From Lonicera japonica (lineage: Eukaryota > Streptophyta > Magnoliopsida > Dipsacales > Caprifoliaceae), in assembly GCA_021464415.1 (NCBI GenBank), contig CM038468.1, positions 39,358,969 to 39,422,968 of the forward strand: a DNA stretch of 64,000 bases. The letters are read 5' to 3'. The notes beneath the pieces are model-generated. The model saw only the letters and a list, made by a program, of their open reading frames with translations. It did not search any database and was not told the DNA's origin. Each line of letters starts with the position of its first letter. Within the stretch, counting starts at the first letter, position 1. Positions 11,144-23,272 of the stretch are shown here, piece after piece. The position numbers and the translations under genes are program-made.

Positions 11144-13417
11144 ATGCAATTTAGAGGTGGTCGAATAATTATAAGACAACTAATCTTTCCACCTGAAAAT
11201 CTCACAATAACAGCCAATAATTGTACATTAAATGACTATTTCGCTTCTCTCACAGCTAAGCCTCCTATGTGCATTACCCTTCTAACCACTATTGCTCTTC
11301 AATTCGAAATTAGGCATCCACCATTATCATGCTACCTAAGTTCCATGGCCTTAATTGTGAACAACCATATATTCACTTAAGGAAATTCCTTACAATTTGT
11401 CGCATAGTTAAGAATCAAATCCTAGATGATAATGGTGTCAAGCTTAAATTATTTCATTTATCCCTAGAAGATAAGGTAACTTCGTAGCTGAACTCTCTTC
11501 CTCCTAATTCAATAACAACAAGGAAATAACTAGCTATAAAGTTTTTGTTTAAATTTTATCCTATGCAAAATAATGAATTAATGAAAAATGCTATTATCAC
11601 ATTTAGGGGTAAAGTAGATGAGGAATTCCATGAGACATGGAAGTGTTTTTATGACTTATTAATTAAATGTCCTCACATGGTTTTGATAAAGCGAGTCTTG
11701 TCCATTTCTTGTATAAGGGTCTTTCCCCCAATGAATCGTACGATGATTAAATCAATGCATAAAGGCAAATTCAAAGATCAAACTCCTGACCAAGCTTATA
11801 CATTCTTAGAGGAACTAACTGAGAGTGCACAAAACTGGAACAATATTAGCGAATGTGTGTCCCATAATGAATATACTCCGATTAAAAAACCAGGCATGTA
11901 TGGAGTCAAAACGGACTTAGACCTAAAATATGCCATGGAAAGTCTAGCTATTGGTGTTCAAAACTTAAGTAAGAAATTTGATGCATTTACTATCTCAACT
12001 AGAAATAACTCAAGTCCAGTTTTAAATGTCAGTAACCCATGTGGGTTATGTTCTAACTTTGATCATACTACTCAAGCCTGTCATGTTTACTACTATGATT
12101 CTGATGCACAAGTATGTGCATTTAATACTTTTGGCAAATCTACTGCAAATACTTTTGGCAATAGATACCACCCTGTCATGCGATATCACCCTAATTTTTC
12201 CTGGAGTTAAAATGTTTCTTCGTAACAATAAAACCTATGTGGTACACCAAGTTTTCAAGGTTCCTGAAATAGGTCAGTTACTCAACAAGCTGGACTAATA
12301 GTCCCACAACAACAGTTCTTCCAATATCAATCAACACTAATAAGGAGATAGTTTTTGACCCTATGTGAAATTACAATGCTCCAGTCCCATTCTCTAATAA
12401 TTCACTTAATGTTGAAGACACTTTTAAAATATTGTCAATGACCATATATCAATTCATTCAACAAACAAATCAGAGAATGCAAAAGTTAGAAAATAATATT
12501 TATATTTTAACTAAAAGCCAACTTCAATTCCACCAAAATGTTTAGAGTCAATTGAGCCAACTGACATCTGCCTTAGCTGAAAGACAAAAGGGTACCCTAC
12601 CAAGCCAACCTGAGCCAAATCCAAAGGGTAGAACAACCTTTCATGCAGGAACTAATGTGTCTAATTTAGAACACCAACCAAAACAGGCTAATGTTATTAA
12701 TGCACTTCCATCTAATATTACGACTAAACAACAATAAAGAAAGGAAAAAGATCTTGAATGTCACGATAATAAGTTACAAGAAACTGATAAGAAATAAGAT
12801 AATAATCAAGAATTGAGGACCAATTTACCTAAAACTAATAAAAATGATCAAGCTTTAGGTCCTAATATTAATACTACCCTAAACAAAGTGATTCCACGTG
12901 CTCCTTTTACATCTCGGCTAATCAACAATAAAAAGGATTCTCAATACAGTGAAATTTTATATATTTTTCAAAATCTTCAAATCAATATCCTATTTCTCAC
13001 TGCCATAAAGCAAATTCCTTCTTATGTTAAATTTATAAAAGAATTAGTCAAAAGAAAAACTAGTATTCATAAAGAAGCCTTCATAGCCCAACACTGCACC
13101 TCCTTCTTTCAAAACTAAGCTGCGATTAAACATAAAGATCTTAGTAGTCAAATAGTCAAGTGTAAGATAAGAATTTTTTTTGAGGAACAAGCTTTATTAT
13201 ATTTAGGAACTAGTGTAAACCTACTTCCATATTCCGTTTACCAACAATTGGGGTTAGGTGATTTGAAAAGGTCCAACATTAGGTTAAGTTTAGCAGACCT
13301 TTCCGTCAAAATTCCTAGGGGTATAATAGAAGATGTCATTGTAAAAGTCGCATAATTTTATTATCCTGTTGATTTCATCATCTTTGATACCCATCACACC
13401 CAAGGCAAATAATATTT
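11144..13417 (+). pseudogene. Athila-type gag and protease-like polyprotein remnant, pol deleted
   Basis: A Retrotrans_gag-like domain is readable at about 11320-11850 across several frames and stops: FHGLNCEQPYIHLREFLT, LEDKVTS, LNSLPPNSITT, then the open frame 11545-12210 with FKFYPMQN, TWKCFYDLLIKCPH and DQAYTFLEELT. 12300-13120 is a divergent linker. 13130-13370 resembles the Athila aspartic-protease region with YLGTSVNLLPYSVYQQLGLG and SLADLSVKIPRGI; the position where DLGAS is expected reads YLGTS, so the catalytic Asp is replaced by Tyr. Translation then meets the 3' LTR: RT, RNase H and integrase are absent. The longest intact frame is 221 residues. The copy at 1-1309 has the same truncation, so this deletion predates the duplication. 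Confidence 0.75.
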
Positions 13418-14898
13418 TGTAAGTATTTAATTAACGTTTAAATTGTGGAGAAATAATATTTATGTTTCTCTTTTGTAGGGAAAAAGTAAATTATGATAAA
13501 AAAAACCTAAAAGGATGGAATAAGTCAATTAAAGATCAGAAAGGAAAATATAAGAAAGAGAGTCCAATCCATATTGTCTCCCTTAATTTAAATACAACTC
13601 CTTTTTCTTTCTCTTAATTAGAATCCTAATTGAACTCATATTTGTTATTTCTTTTATAATTCTAGTTTTCTAAATTTATTAAACCTCTATCCCTTATTTC
13701 TATATATAGACTCATTCTCTAAATCTAAAATCATAGAGAAAATAGGTAGAGATATAAATAGATAGAATACATTGAATATAGATATTATTACAGAGTTCTA
13801 GAGAAAGAAAATCATCCATATACTAGTCGCCGGACGGCCAAGGTATTGAAGGTGAAGGAGTGAATAGCATAAAGTCATGTTGTACACACCAGTTCGAGCA
13901 TCATAAACAGGGATGATTTCTTTTTTAATTTTCTATAGTTTGTATTGAAATGCTTTAATTTTAATTTTAATGATGAATTATTATTTTATTTGCACATGCT
14001 CTTTAATTTGTACGCTTGGCTAAATTCTCTCCCAAAGGGGAGTGATGAAACCGCCATGGATATAATGTACTTAATTTAATTCTAGTTAACTTTTAATCAT
14101 TCTTCCCGAATTAAAATAGATTTTGAAATTATCATTATTATAACGTGTGTTTTCTTTTGGTGGGTGCTATTTACACTCCACAAAACATTTGGATAACACT
14201 CCACTTTTCATTTGCTCGACAACAAGCAAGTAAGTTCATATTACTCAGTCGATGACAAGCGAGTAAGTGCACGTTACTCGCCTAATGACAAGTGAGTAAA
14301 AACTTCAATACCTTACACACTTGTCATAGAGTGAGTAACTTGCACTTACTCGCTTGTCATTGAGTGAGTAACTTGCACTTACTCGCTTGTCATTGAGTGA
14401 ATGATACATGTAGTAAAACCAAGTATTTGATGGTGTGCAAACAGTAGCCACCTTTCTTTTTAATACTTTAATTGTTTTTAAAATAAAGGAAGGGTTTTAA
14501 GGAAAGAATGATGGTATTTTGAATTTGTTTATATAGTAGGGATGAATATTAAAAATATAATTATATTTTTTTTATATCTATAGTGGTGGATTCTTTTTCC
14601 TTGGGATTTCTTATTATTGATTATTTGCTTGCTTCTTTAACTTAATTAGTTTAAATTAATGTTTAGTTTCTTAGTTAAGATAATTTCAAAATCAAAATTT
14701 AAAAAAGGTTTTAATCTAAATTCCTAAAATATTGGATTTCAACAAACTTTCCTATTTTTAAGGTGTTAACTTGGATTTGAATCGACTTCTAGTTATTCGC
14801 TGTACTAATTTAATTGTTTTACATAAAAGTAGGGTTTTTATGCATTTAAGTGCTGAATAAAATAACGACAAATTAATTTTAAAATTCCCCTTAAATCA
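13418..14898 (+). mobile_element. 3' LTR of the Athila-type element (A2)
   Basis: It starts TGTAAGTATTTAATTAACG and ends CCTTAAATCA. It aligns with 1310-2794 over its whole length, including the MITE, and with the reconstructed 5' LTR. Without the MITE it is about 1.18 kb. The sequence downstream is shared with copy A1. Confidence 0.75.
14159..14451. mobile_element. MULE-type MITE in LTR copy A2
   Basis: Duplicate of the MITE at 2055, with the flanking 9-bp target TTTTCTTTT at 14150-14158 and CTTTCTTTT at 14452-14460. It is about 33 bp longer than the first copy because one GAGTAACTTGCACTTACTCG-type unit is tandemly duplicated at 14333-14398. Confidence 0.8.
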
Positions 14899-15477
14899 CA
14901 TAGTAATAAATATCTTTTATTATTTTGGCAAGTATTATCAAATTAGAAAGATAACTTAACTTAAAATTTTGGAACAACTTTTTAGCACTTTGTTCAAAAG
15001 TATCATGAACCTCTGACATTTGGTATAATAAATTGATTTTTTTGCATTTGATACAAAATGTCAAAAAAATAATTTACATTGCAAACATTTGTTAAAAAAT
15101 GCTGATAATTTACTACATTTTGTATAGAATATTAGAATGGCATAAACTCCAAACGTTTAGTACAAAATGTGAGAAAAGTATTAATATTGTCCGCACTTAT
15201 TGAAAAGCGCCGCAAATTTGCGGCATTTGCTTTGAAATACCATAAATTCTCGACATTTTGTACAAAATGTCGAAAAAAGTATTTATATCGTTGGCACTTA
15301 TTGGAGAGTTCCACAAATTCGTGGAATTTGTTATGAAATGCATAAATTCCTGGTGTTTTGTATAAAATATTGTAAATTCCCTGCATTTTATTAAAAAGTG
15401 TCGGAAAAACTTTTTTCTCGTCATTTATTTATAGTGCAGCTAAATAAATGGCATAAAAACCCAATTTTCTCGTAGTG
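14899..15477. mobile_element. Truncated CACTA (En/Spm) element end, copy A2
   Basis: Ends in TTTTCTCGTAGTG, the inverse of CACTACGAGAAAA, a canonical CACTA terminus, followed by TAC. Contains about four degenerate 110-bp units with GCGCCGCAAATTTGCGGC and CAAAATGTCGAAAAAAG-like motifs. No left terminus was found. Small ORFs on its minus strand (15132-15424) merely translate the repeat units. Confidence 0.65.
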
Positions 15478-17558
15478 TACACAAGTATATCAAATTGGCA
15501 TATATTCTTTAATATAAATGGCAATATCCTCGACCCATTCCCCTCAAGAGTGCCAATTCAACATTAAAGTGTAAATCCCGAGGTTTCCAAAATGTATTTT
15601 TGTATAAATTTTCAAAGAAATGAATAAGGCTAAAATGAAGAACCCAACATAACTATTTGACGAAGCAATGACAGGCAATCCCCAATTTTAAAAAAAGGAT
15701 AAATATGATTGGTCATGTTTGCCAAAATTAAAACATATGTAAAAGATTTTGTCAAAGCTGTTTTCCAAAAAAAAAATTCAGGTTAGTCAAAGGTGTTCTA
15801 GTAATACCACGGCTGGATATAAGGAGTACAAGTTTTTCTCCCTTTCCTGTTCCAGCGCCCCCCCCCCCCCACCACAACCAATTAATCAAAAAGACGTCTC
15901 CACATAAAGCGATAGAATATCAATAAAAGCGCGAAAGTTTCTAAATACAAAGAACATAGAAACGAAAAAAGCGAAGCGAGTGCCTTAAACCTTTCTAACC
16001 CATAAATAGTTCTTGAACCCTAGAATCCTAGTTACGCAAAAGTTTCATGTAAGGGGAGGATTTTTGTAAGCCCCTCACACACCTTTTTGTTTGTTTTTAT
16101 ATAAAACGATCTACTGACTCTAAGTCAAACCCCCAATATCTACAAAAAGGAAAAGGGAAGAAATGATTAAAAATCACTTGTATGGATAGATTTGCAAAGG
16201 GGAATGGAAAGTAAACGGAGGGAATGGGAGGGATTGTCGATCATCTTTATTCCTTTATATTGTTTCCTTTCAATATTGGGAAGATTGGTAGGGAAATGAA
16301 AAGATTTTTATGAAATATTTATCATCTTCCAAATTTAACCCTAATTTGTTAAAAATATTAAACCAAATTAACTTCCTTTATTTTATTCTCTCTATGCAAA
16401 CAAGAGTTCTTTACATTCCTTTCTTTTCCATCCTTAACTATCCAAACAATAATAAAATTAAAACAATTCATTTATATTCCATTCATTCCCCTCCTAATTA
16501 ACCATTTATTTTTCCATCCCCTCCGCTCAATCCAAACGGGCTGCGATAGAGAGACAAATGAAGGACACCCATATATAAGATGTAATGCCAGTTGCGCACA
16601 TGTCATTAGGAGGTCTATGCCCGAGTGCCTCGAGACGCTAGCGCGGATTCTCACAAATTGTCTTAAGTTTCAGTTGAAAAATGTTGTTTATGGTGGTTTT
16701 AAGTACGAAGTGTAGTGTGCATGTAATTTTCCCAACATATAATCGTGTTTCGTCCACCCAAAATAAAAAAAATAAAACATATAATGGTGTTAATGGCAGC
16801 CATGCTTTCACTGAAGAAGTGACAATCCTAGTGCGTTAATTGCTAAGAGTTGATTCAAATGCCAACGACCTTGTGTTATGCTTGTGTTTAATTTCCAATA
16901 TAAAATGACGAAATATGTAGGATAAAGTTATCCAACCTCATGTTTATGGTGGTCATAATTGGATATTGGGATGATTTGATTATATATCCCACAAAGACCT
17001 CTTATCTTACTGGGAAAACGATCAAACAACCTTATTTAGGAGGTAAGACTATCCAAAAAGAAAAAAATTCATATCCGACACGACGTATGCACCCTGAAAA
17101 TATAGTATATTCTTCAACTAAAGAGTAGCTTCACCTTTTAAGAGAGATGTATGTTTTCACTTTAACACAAGCTTCTTTGAATCCCCCTGCCCTACCTAGC
17201 ATCATTCTCTATGTCACAAAAAATATATATATATATATATATATCTATAATCCCTTTTTCAGAAACAATCTCAAGACCTTCGCAACCTGAACCAACAATA
17301 TATATGTATTTATCCATAAACGCCCATTAAACCACAAAGGCTTTTATACCTAAATCAAAATTGTTTTACCTTCTCACTAAGAGTCGATTCAAATGCCAAC
17401 GACCTTGTGTTATGGTTGGCATCTTTCTTATTCTTATGCCAAGAAGCTCATGGGATTGTGCCCACCGGTTTGCGATTGTGTGTTAACTATTTCTTGTGGT
17501 GGTTGTAAAATCATGACTTGTGGTGGTTGTATAAAAAAATAATCGATTAAAATTCCAT
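15478..17558. other. Intergenic, no gene recognised
   Basis: Non-coding. It includes a 13-C run at 15858-15870, an (AT)n microsatellite near 17225-17245, and a 40-bp segment (ATTCAAATGCCAACGACC) present at both 16855-16887 and 17390-17422. No ORF with recognisable domains. Confidence 0.5.
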
Positions 17559-18289
17559 GACTTTAAACTATTTTACACAATGGTCTATCTCAATGCTGCA
17601 CATAATTACGTTTTGGAGCAACTATGAACAAAGTTGAGCTAGAGTCTAGCCCTAAGCCAATCGTAACTAGATAATAAAGACTTATGATGACACAAGGAGT
17701 TAAGTCTTAAAAGTGAGTGAAAAAACATAAACCTAGACACTTTTAGAGCTCCATAACTAGTAGTATATGTAGGATATATTTATCTTACAAGAGCACGCAA
17801 CGGTTGAGCTGGTAGGATAAAACATTGTTCTGCAGTATAAATGTATGATAAAGTTGAGTTTCATATGCCAAACTATTTAGTGGGAGGCATACCACGCCAA
17901 ATCGTTTAGCAGGAGATCTCTAGACGCCAAATTGTTTGGCATGAGTCCTTCTCTCTCCACTATCTCTATATCTCTCTTAAAATACTACACAATAATTTTT
18001 TTTTATTTTTTTTGTCATACCACTATTTCAACTCTTAAGTAAGTAGGACCAATATAGCCTACTTAATTACCATACAACTAAGTTTCCTATTGTGGATGCT
18101 CTTAGCAGTTAATATAATCGAATAAAATTATGAGCTCCCTACTTACAAACTTAGATAATAAATTACCAGTGGCTATGTACTCTGGAGCTAGATAACCATA
18201 GGTACCCACGACTCTGGTTAAAAATTCGACTTCATTTTTTCAGGATATATCTTTGCACATCCAAAATATGTAAGTTTTGCATTAAAATC
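17559..18289 (-). pseudogene. Antisense remnant of an RLCK-VII kinase gene (exon 4 and start of intron 4)
   Basis: On the minus strand, 18289-18167 aligns with exon 4 of the plus-strand RLCK-VII gene (31282-31405). It is preceded by a TTTTCCAA acceptor-like site, encodes DFNAK, then after a 1-nt deletion the motif [18 protein letters not shown], and ends at the same GTAATTTATTATCT donor. Intron homology continues to about 18110, is broken by about 400 bp of unrelated AT-rich DNA, and resumes at 17715-17559, matching 31495-31645 (AACTCCTTGTGTC, CTCAACTTTGTTCATAG). The frameshift and absence of other exons make it a dead fragment. It shows that the RLCK locus was once duplicated in inverse orientation. 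APE is intact here; the DFG region reads TYFGCAK. Confidence 0.7.
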
Positions 18290-18870
18290 TTGGAAAATGT
18301 ACTTTTAAGAAAAACTTGATAATTAATTGGTTTAAATGGCTAAGTGTTAGGTTTATATTTTTAGTTGGCTTGATTTCGATGCCAAAAATAGTTTTTCCGT
18401 TGTAATTCTTTGAGTCAAATTGAAGATTTGAAGATTCGATAATCAATGGAAGCTCGCCAAACTGACCGGATGCACCATAAATAAATTCAGGACTTAAGAT
18501 AAGTTGGTTATATGGTTTGATTGAAAATATAGGTGGTGGTTGAGCGTTCAATTCGAATTTAAAAGTCGTTTAAGTCAAATCTATTTTTAAATATTTTTAC
18601 TGAGTTTTGCCGAAATTTGAAAAGTTCAGTTGACACAAATTGTTAAGAAAACTTTTTTTTTCAATGTTTAACATGTTTTATAAAGTTGTCTCTAAAATTT
18701 AAATCAAATAAAATCCAAATGAATTTAATACAGTGAAATAAAAGAAAAAAAATTATAATAAAATATTTAAATTTACTGTTTAAATTAAAAAAATAAAGGG
18801 TTATTTTGAGTTACCTCCTAGATAATGTTCAAAACCAACAAAAAATGACCCGATAACATAAAAAAATGGT
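18290..18870. other. Intergenic, dispersed repeat, no gene
   Basis: A 70-bp segment near 18375-18440 (minus strand) resembles 58160-58235 on the plus strand (ATCTTCAA-TCTTCAATT, GGAATCAAGCCAA), indicating a dispersed repeat of unknown class. The 89-codon frame here spans this repeat and is not convincing. Confidence 0.4.
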
Positions 18871-21800
18871 GGAGAAGCAAGCTAGGTAGCAAGAAGCACA
18901 GACAAAGCAGCAACAGGACATGCTTTTGCTGCTCAACAATCTTTTTCATAACTCCAGCAGTTGCACAAACCTGCCAATGCCTGCCATTGTTACAGGTGTT
19001 CAAGGTCCTTCTAAGGGTGTACAGAACCATCAAACCCACAGCACACCAAATTCAGTAGCTAAAAAGGAAAAAACAGTTCAATTTGGTAAGATTTTTATTG
19101 AATAATATGCAAAAATGTTCATTCTAATAATATTGATGCTCAACTCTTGTCTGTGCTTAAAAAGCAAGGTATTACACTCCACAATGCTACTTCAACCTCC
19201 AAAAACCCTTCTGCTAACTCCTAGGTTGTGGTTCCAAAAATCTCCCTCACTCGAGTGAGAATAATGTGTCTAATAAGGAGGTTCATTCAGCTTTAGTTCA
19301 TGAAAGGAACCTTCAAACCTGCTCTCCAATGGTGGTCGAAAATGTTGTAGATGATCAGTGGAAAAATCAGGAATTGAAGTAATCGGGGGCGAAATTTGAT
19401 CAAAATTCAAAACACACTAAAATTTTGCCCGTTTAAGTTAGGTACCTTCAAGTTTTTTTTATGCATCAAAGTCCCTATATATATAATTTTTTCAATAAAG
19501 GAAGAAGCTAAGATAGAGACATAAAGAAGAAGTTGGAGGTGATTTGTTAAGTTTAGAGTTTTCAAATTGTCCCATAAAGTTTTGCCCCTATGGATAGACA
19601 CCCTCAAGTTTATTTTTATGCACAAAAGTCCCTATATATATATTTTATTTTTTTTTTCAAAAGAGATCCCATATCTAACAACAAATTTTGAAATCCAATG
19701 GGGGGTAGCTGCCCCCTGTCCCTATGTGGCTGTGCCACTGTAGATGATGCTCTTTTGGCTCCAAAAAGTTACGGCACCCTTTTACCCAATGGTTCTTTAA
19801 CTGCCCATGGTACAATTCAATGTCCCACACTTAACAGGTCAACCTCAGCCCCACTTTCATAGGGTACAACACACACACATGTCACTCTAAATGCTGTCAC
19901 ACCTGTACCTACTTCCACTGACATTTCAGCTACAAAACCATCTTATGCCAGCCTTCTAAAACCCCAAGGATGTACCCCCTATAATACCTGTCACTCAACT
20001 GCTAGCACCATACAAAAAAGGTCATTTAATGGCTATCAAATTAGATGAGGATGTATATCAAAGGTCCCTCAAATCTTGCAACAACAACCTCCATGGCAGG
20101 CTAATTCTAGCTCGAGGTAGGGCTCTGTCAAAGTAGCTGACTTGTAGGTCTCTCTCTTTAATATGTGGCAAACAAAGGACCATTGGTCATTAACTCATAT
20201 TGGAAAGGGTTGCTACACAATTAGGTTCTCCAATGTTGATGATAAGTAGCAAGTGTGGGCTTTAGGCCAAACAAACCTCAAAGAAGGAACCTTCAATCTT
20301 CTTCAATGGACAAAGGACTTTAAGCCAAGTAAACAAAAACAAACCAGAGCACATGTGTGGCCTAGGCTGCATGAAGTTCCTGAGGAGTACATGCATTTTC
20401 CATCTCCTTATGAATATGGCAAATGTCATTGGTCATCCTGTCACCATAGATCTATACACTCTCAAAAAGGAATTTGGCCATTATTGTATAGTTGAAGTGG
20501 AGGTGGATCTGAAATCTAAACTGCCTTCATCTATTCTTGTTGAAAGAGAGGGTTTCAGCTTTGAGATTGAGGTGTCTTATGAAAGGTTACCTGAATTTTG
20601 TTCTCATTGCTCTGTTATAGAGCATTTGGTAACAAGCTTGTAGGACCCTTAAAAAGGTTCAACATTAACAGGAACAACCTCCCAAGCCTTCAACTAAAAT
20701 CAACAACACCCTCAAAGCTAAGCTCAATAAATAGTACCAGCCAATTAATCCTTCCACCACCCCTGATCCTCTTATTCCTGTTTATTATGTTGCCTCTACT
20801 TCAACAAATGACAATGCTGAAGTTATCATTCCTCACCTCAAAGCTACTCTTACAGTTCTCACTCCTGTCATCCCTTCCTTTCCAAAACAACAACTGGTGC
20901 AACATTCTTTTAAACCTCCCCAAGCCAATGTCCCAACTAATTGACAACAAAAGGCTCCTTTTAATGCTGGTCTATTAGAAACTCCCAGCAAAGATATAAG
21001 CACACCTATTACTCTCTCATCAACTGACACCATTGTTCCTTGCTCAGTTAACAACTTTCATACTCCTCCCTCTCCACACAATGATAACCTCCTAATTTAT
21101 TGCCCTGCCTCTCCCACACACACCATTAAGACTGATTCTAGGTAGATTAATACAGCTTTCACCCTATTTGTTCCCACCTTAGTTCACATTCTAGAAAATG
21201 TGGTGATTAAACCCACATCAGCTCATGTTTCTTGTTCAGGCAGCTCTTCTTTCCATGCTCAACAGGGCATCCCTCTTTTTGTTGAAACTGTGGTCCCATG
21301 CTCTTCAAAATCTTTGGAAAAAGATGGTTTAATCCCTGATTCTGGCTGGGATGGTAGGCCTCTCCCCCAATTTAGGCATCAAACTTATAACTATGTTGTT
21401 AATAGCCTAAATACCGCATGCAGATTCACTAAATCCAGGCACTACAACAAGTATTCACCTCATAGTGAACACTTGTATGATGATGATGATGGTGAGGGTA
21501 AAGATTGGGATAACTCTTCTGCATAAAATATGATGGATAACCAAGATCACAACAGTGAACACATTTGTTATTATTCCCCTGTTGGCTCTAATCAATGCAT
21601 TGTTATTTCTAGGCCACCTGTTCTCAATGCTCATGAGGCTTTAAACTGGGGTAACATGGCTGACTTCTCCTTTTCAATCGTGGGAAGCTAAAGCAGATTC
21701 TGAGTTTGAAGCTGCCATTGCTTCTAATCATCAACAAAGGGAAATGCATTCAATTAGTTTAGGATAACATATCCCCAGTCCTTGAATAAGAATTTCCACC

Positions 21801-22222
21801 TCTCCAAGCTCCTCATAACTCATGAACAAATTACTCTTCGCAATGTTAATTCTATAAGTGGTAATCTTCAAGATCAACTCTCTAGTCATAGAAGCACTTT
21901 TCTCTCTAATGCTAGTTCAGAATATGTTCCCTCTGCTTTACAAACCAGAGCTCAAAGGTTAAAAAAAGGAACATCGGTCCCTTCATTGCACAAGCAAAAG
22001 AAACAGTCTAAGGCAGCTAAAAGAGAGGCTAATGATTTGGCTAGGCTTTATAAATTAACAACCCTCCTCCACAATCATCAACATGATCTTGATGAGTATC
22101 AATGGAAGGTTCTTTTGGCAAACCAACAGAAAAGGCAAGAAGAAAATCCAATAAAGCAGAATGCTGCTCCTAAAAATCATATGCAGGGTGTAAAATCTAC
22201 CATTGCTGATGTAGTTTCCTAA
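18871..22222 (+). pseudogene. L1-type LINE ORF1 remnant (DUF4283 and zinc-knuckle region)
   Basis: The diagnostic part is 20150-20640, readable across frames: a WQTKDHWSLTHIGKGCYTI-like start, VWALGQTNLKEGTFNLLQW, FKPSKQKQTRAHVWPRLH, then in another frame IGHPVTIDLYTLKKEFGHY, VEVDLKSKLPSSILVERE and LPEFCSHCSVIEH. This is the DUF4283 domain and first CxxC of the zinc knuckle in plant LINE ORF1 (an RNA-binding gag-like protein). The upstream part (18871-20150) and the downstream proline/serine-rich tail (20640-22222, including a 146-codon frame at 21782 with a QKRQEENPIKQNAA-type tail) fit the variable N- and C-terminal parts. Multiple frameshifts and stops are present. A hAT MITE interrupts it at 19356-19740. 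ORF2 is not found downstream. Confidence 0.7.
19356..19740. mobile_element. hAT-type MITE inside the LINE ORF1
   Basis: Ends are CAGTGGAAAAATC and, inverted from the right, CAGTGGCACAGCCACATAGG, the CAGTGG terminus common in plant hAT MITEs. A perfect 8-bp duplication TAGATGAT flanks it (19348-19355, 19741-19748). Removing the element restores the LINE frame NVVDDALLAPKSYG. Inside, a CAAGTTTATTTTTATGCA / AAAGTCCCTATATATA block occurs twice (about 19450 and 19608). Confidence 0.8.
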
Positions 22223-22585
22223 GTTGCAGCTGAAGCTATAACAGCACCAAATGATGACCTTTTTTAAGTATTCCAGCTCTCAGTTTTGGCAGCCTCAGTA
22301 TTTTTACTGTTGTGTTTCCCTACAGTTCTACTTCAGCCAGATTGGTGTTCTGCTCAGTTGTTCTCTGTTTGCTGCCATCTGTTTATTTAGTGCAGACATT
22401 TATGCCAGTTTTTGTTCATTCTCCTGCATTTTTTATTCATCTGCCTTGTTTGGCAGTTTTTGTAACTGTTTTTCCTTTTCTTCCGACCATATGTTTAGGC
22501 TTTGCTTCTCTTAATTTTTGAATTATTTGGTGGACTTATTTGGTTTCTCCATTTAGTCCATCTTGCAATTTAGGTTATTTTCATT
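22223..22585. other. T-rich non-coding stretch between LINE and copia remnants
   Basis: Pyrimidine-rich DNA. Overlapping frames at 22251-22521 give Phe/Cys/Ser-rich peptides that look like translation of T-rich sequence. It could be LINE inter-ORF or 5' internal copia DNA. Confidence 0.4.
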
Positions 22586-22915
22586 GTGTTTTTTAAGGTC
22601 ATTGGGGAAGGCCTTTTGTTTCCCCCTCCTTTTGTTTCTTTTTGGTTTTTTATGGCATTACTCTTTGCCCTAGCCACCTCTTCACAAGCTCCTCGACGAT
22701 CCCGTGCCTTACCCGATGCTAATCCTAATTTTTCCATGTTACAAGCTCTTCAAGGAATCTCGGCTCAAGTACAAGCTCTTTCAGTTAATATGAACGCCCG
22801 TTTCAATAGTATTAAAGATAGACAAAGGGCACACGAAGCCGCATTCATTCACTATCATCCCGACTACGTGTTTTCAGTGTGGACACCATGGCAAGGCGAT
22901 CAAGGTTGGGGTTAA
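22586..22915 (+). pseudogene. Small ORF upstream of the copia 3' LTR, unrecognised
   Basis: The open frame of 109 codons, or 87 from the Met at 22652, encodes a hydrophobic start (MALLFALATSSQAPRRSRA) followed by an amphipathic stretch (LQALQGISAQVQALSVNMNA) and a Trp/Gln/Gly-rich end. It lies 350 bp upstream of the polypurine tract of the SIRE-like element. SIRE-lineage elements often carry an extra ORF between pol and the 3' LTR, so this may be the 3' end of that region. I do not recognise the sequence itself and no function is assigned. Confidence 0.35.
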
Positions 22916-23260
22916 TGGCGACAAGATCCTCAAGGGCCACAAGAATGACTCCTCTCCTTTTTGTTGATGACAAAGGGGGAGAAAAAGAGTATTTGTTAGT
23001 TGTTGGGTGCTTAGTACACATTCCTTTTGTTTGTTAGTATATGTTATGTTTTTTGTTGTTGGTTGGTTTAAACAATCTAACTACTTTTGCTTAGTTTAAA
23101 CTTTAAGTTTTCTCATAATAATATTATGCAATGGTTTGAATTAATATTATGCATGCTTATTATATTTTATCTTATGCATAGTTTGAGGGGGAGCTCCCCC
23201 TATATTATTTCAACTTATGATCTTAATCGTAAACACACATAAATTTATTGTCATCATCAA

Positions 23261-23272
23261 AAAAGGGGAGAT
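23261..23272 (+). promoter_or_regulatory. Polypurine tract of the SIRE-like copia element
   Basis: ATCATCAAAAAAGGGGAGAT immediately precedes the LTR start TGTTGACC. This is the plus-strand primer site in the form usual for SIRE-like elements, and it fixes the element's orientation. Confidence 0.75.

Noticed and set aside
15132..15424. Two overlapping minus-strand ORFs with repeated CREF/KCR-type peptides
   Set aside because: They are translations of the CACTA subterminal tandem repeats in two frames.
18282..18551. 89-codon minus-strand ORF
   Set aside because: Overlaps a dispersed repeat and the kinase exon-4 remnant in a different frame.
22251..22521. Two overlapping Phe/Cys-rich ORFs that look like membrane peptides
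   Set aside because: They translate T-rich DNA in different frames and show no conserved motif.
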